Below, piece after piece: positions 62,690-64,000 of a stretch of DNA of 64,000 nucleotides (position 1 is its first letter; each line of letters begins with the position of its first letter). The position numbers and the translations under genes are program-made. Below the pieces are notes generated by a model. The model was not told the origin of the DNA. It worked only from the letters and a program-made list of their open reading frames with translations, and made no database searches. The stretch is from positions 13,952,001 to 14,016,000 of the forward strand of contig NC_079876.1 in the NCBI RefSeq assembly GCF_029227915.1. The letters are read 5' to 3'. Source of the DNA: Hydractinia symbiolongicarpus. Taxonomy: Eukaryota > Cnidaria > Hydrozoa > Anthoathecata > Hydractiniidae.

Positions 62690-64000
62690 GATCCATCACA
62701 ATTTTTTTATCAAGGATTGATGTAAATGGATGTATATAGCAACATCACATTCCAACAGCTGTCCCCTGCTAAGTTGCAGACTACTGAGAGATTTGGTTAT
62801 TTCCTTCGTTAAAAAAACCATAACCTCTTTACTGACAATTCTTTTAACAATCTCTCTGATTTCAATTGGTCGTAACACAGGGTTCTTCTCCAAAGAAATT
62901 AAACAGGAAGCAAAAAAGGCATTAAGAGATCCATCATAACAGACATATCTTTCCTAGATCTTTAAAAATATCCAGAGTGGTGCCTGTTTACAAAAACAAA
63001 AGGTTCTTCTATAGATGTGTCAAATTACAGACCAATCTCATTATTGTCAAACATTGATAAAATCTATGAAAAGGTTATGTACAACAGAATCATAGGCTTT
63101 CTCAACAACCATGATATCCTATATCCCAAACAGTTTGGATTCAGAAAACAGCATTCAACATCACAGGCTGTGCTTACTATAGTTAAACGCATTAGACATT
63201 GCCTTGACAAAGGTGAGCTTGCCTGTGGAGTGTTTGTCGACTTACAAAAAGCTTTTGATACTGTTGACCACAAAATCCTTCTATCCAAGCTAAATCACTA
63301 TGGTATTCGGGGAAAAGCAAATGATTGGTTCAGGTCTTATTTAACTGGTCATCTCCAGTATGTCTCAATCGGTGAATTCAAATCTCAACTTAAAGCCATT
63401 CTACATGGTGTGCCTCAAGGCTCTGTTCTTGGTCCGCTGCTGTTCTTGTTGTATATTAATGATCTGCATAATTGTATCAAATCGTCAGAGACCTATCATT
63501 TTGCTGACGACACTCATCTGCTGAAATTCTCAAAATCACTAGAATCCCTTTGTAGAGGGATGAATGCTGATCTTAAACGCCTTGTGTGTTGGCTTAATGC
63601 CAACAAAATATCACTGAACTCCAGCAAAACAGAGTTTCTTGTATTTAGATCCCAATCTCGTAGGCTTGAATTTTTACCTTTTTTGATTCTATGCGGTAAG
63701 CGCATTTATCCTAGCAAAAGTGTGAAATACCTGGGTGTTCATGTTGATGAACATCTTTCCTGGAAGTATCATGTCTCATCTGTGGCTACTAAACTTCAAA
63801 GAGCCAATGGGATGTTATCTAAAATTCGTCACTATGTTCCCCTAAAATCCCTGCTAAACATTTACCATGCTATCTTTAGTTCTCACTTAAGCTATGCTTG
63901 CCAAGTATGGGGCACTCGAGACACCACAGTAGCCCACAGAATACTTACCCTCCAAAAGGCTGCCCTTAGGCTGATCACCTTCAGTGAACCAAGATCCCCA
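62690..64000 (+). mobile_element. Second CR1/L2-like LINE, 5' damaged, runs off the window
   Basis: A reverse-transcriptase frame is open from about 63015 to the window end: SNYRPISLLSN, FGFRKQHST, FVDLQKAFDTVDHKIL, GVPQGSVLGPLLFLLYINDL, FADD as the catalytic box, and YLGVHVDEHLSW. Upstream, VVPVYKNK is separated from GSSIDVSNYRP by a frame change near 62998, and the frame before that has stops, so the 5' region is decayed. Sequence differs clearly from the LINE at 54.4 kb, so it is a separate lineage. Its 3' end lies outside the window. Confidence 0.85.

Noticed and set aside
63064-63705. Minus-strand frames at the right edge
   Set aside because: Antisense shadows of the second LINE's reverse transcriptase.

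Overview
This window is nuclear DNA of an animal. It is strongly AT-rich, its genes are split by many GT-AG introns, and it is full of microsatellites, minisatellites, hairpin elements, tRNA-derived SINEs and CR1/L2-like LINEs. The gene families (KANK, tandem-domain receptor tyrosine phosphatase, R3HDM4-like) and the PHD-EN-RT LINE fit an early-branching metazoan, most likely a cnidarian. That assignment is inference; no taxon-specific marker was read.

Layout. From 1 to 6.9 kb there are no complete genes: two tentative exon groups, a tRNA-SINE (4500-4758) and a hairpin element (5435-5575). From 6.94 to 11.89 kb a complete eight-exon R3HDM4-like gene (265 aa) lies on the minus strand. A terminal exon of an unrecognised plus-strand gene ends at 13.86 kb. 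From 16.86 to 26.93 kb there is a ten-exon KANK gene on the minus strand (coiled coil, CxxC repeats, five ankyrin repeats). The 27-33.6 kb interval is intergenic and rich in short hairpin elements whose ends read CCTCGT(T/C)CCCAGGG. From 33.65 to 46.57 kb a 23-exon receptor protein tyrosine phosphatase lies on the minus strand (signal peptide, Ig, five FN3, one TM, two PTP domains; 1284 aa). From 48.16 to 51.78 kb a six-exon paralogue of its ectodomain follows (signal peptide, three FN3, TM, 41-aa tail, no phosphatase; 389 aa). From 54.2 kb on come an apparently intact CR1-like LINE with a 2A-like motif, a SINE with a matching tail, a TA-flanked inverted-repeat element with an internal minisatellite, and a second LINE open to the window edge.

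The three main genes are co-oriented. The receptor phosphatase and its phosphatase-less neighbour share FN3 sequence, intron positions and intron phases, so they are a tandem duplication that yielded a catalytic receptor and a putative decoy or co-receptor. KANK is a cortical talin/liprin-associated scaffold family and LAR-class phosphatases also bind liprins; a functional tie between these neighbours is speculation. All gene models were built by eye from splice signals, reading-phase continuity and family resemblance. Phases close exactly in all four complete models (798, 4134, 3855 and 1170 nt, all divisible by three).
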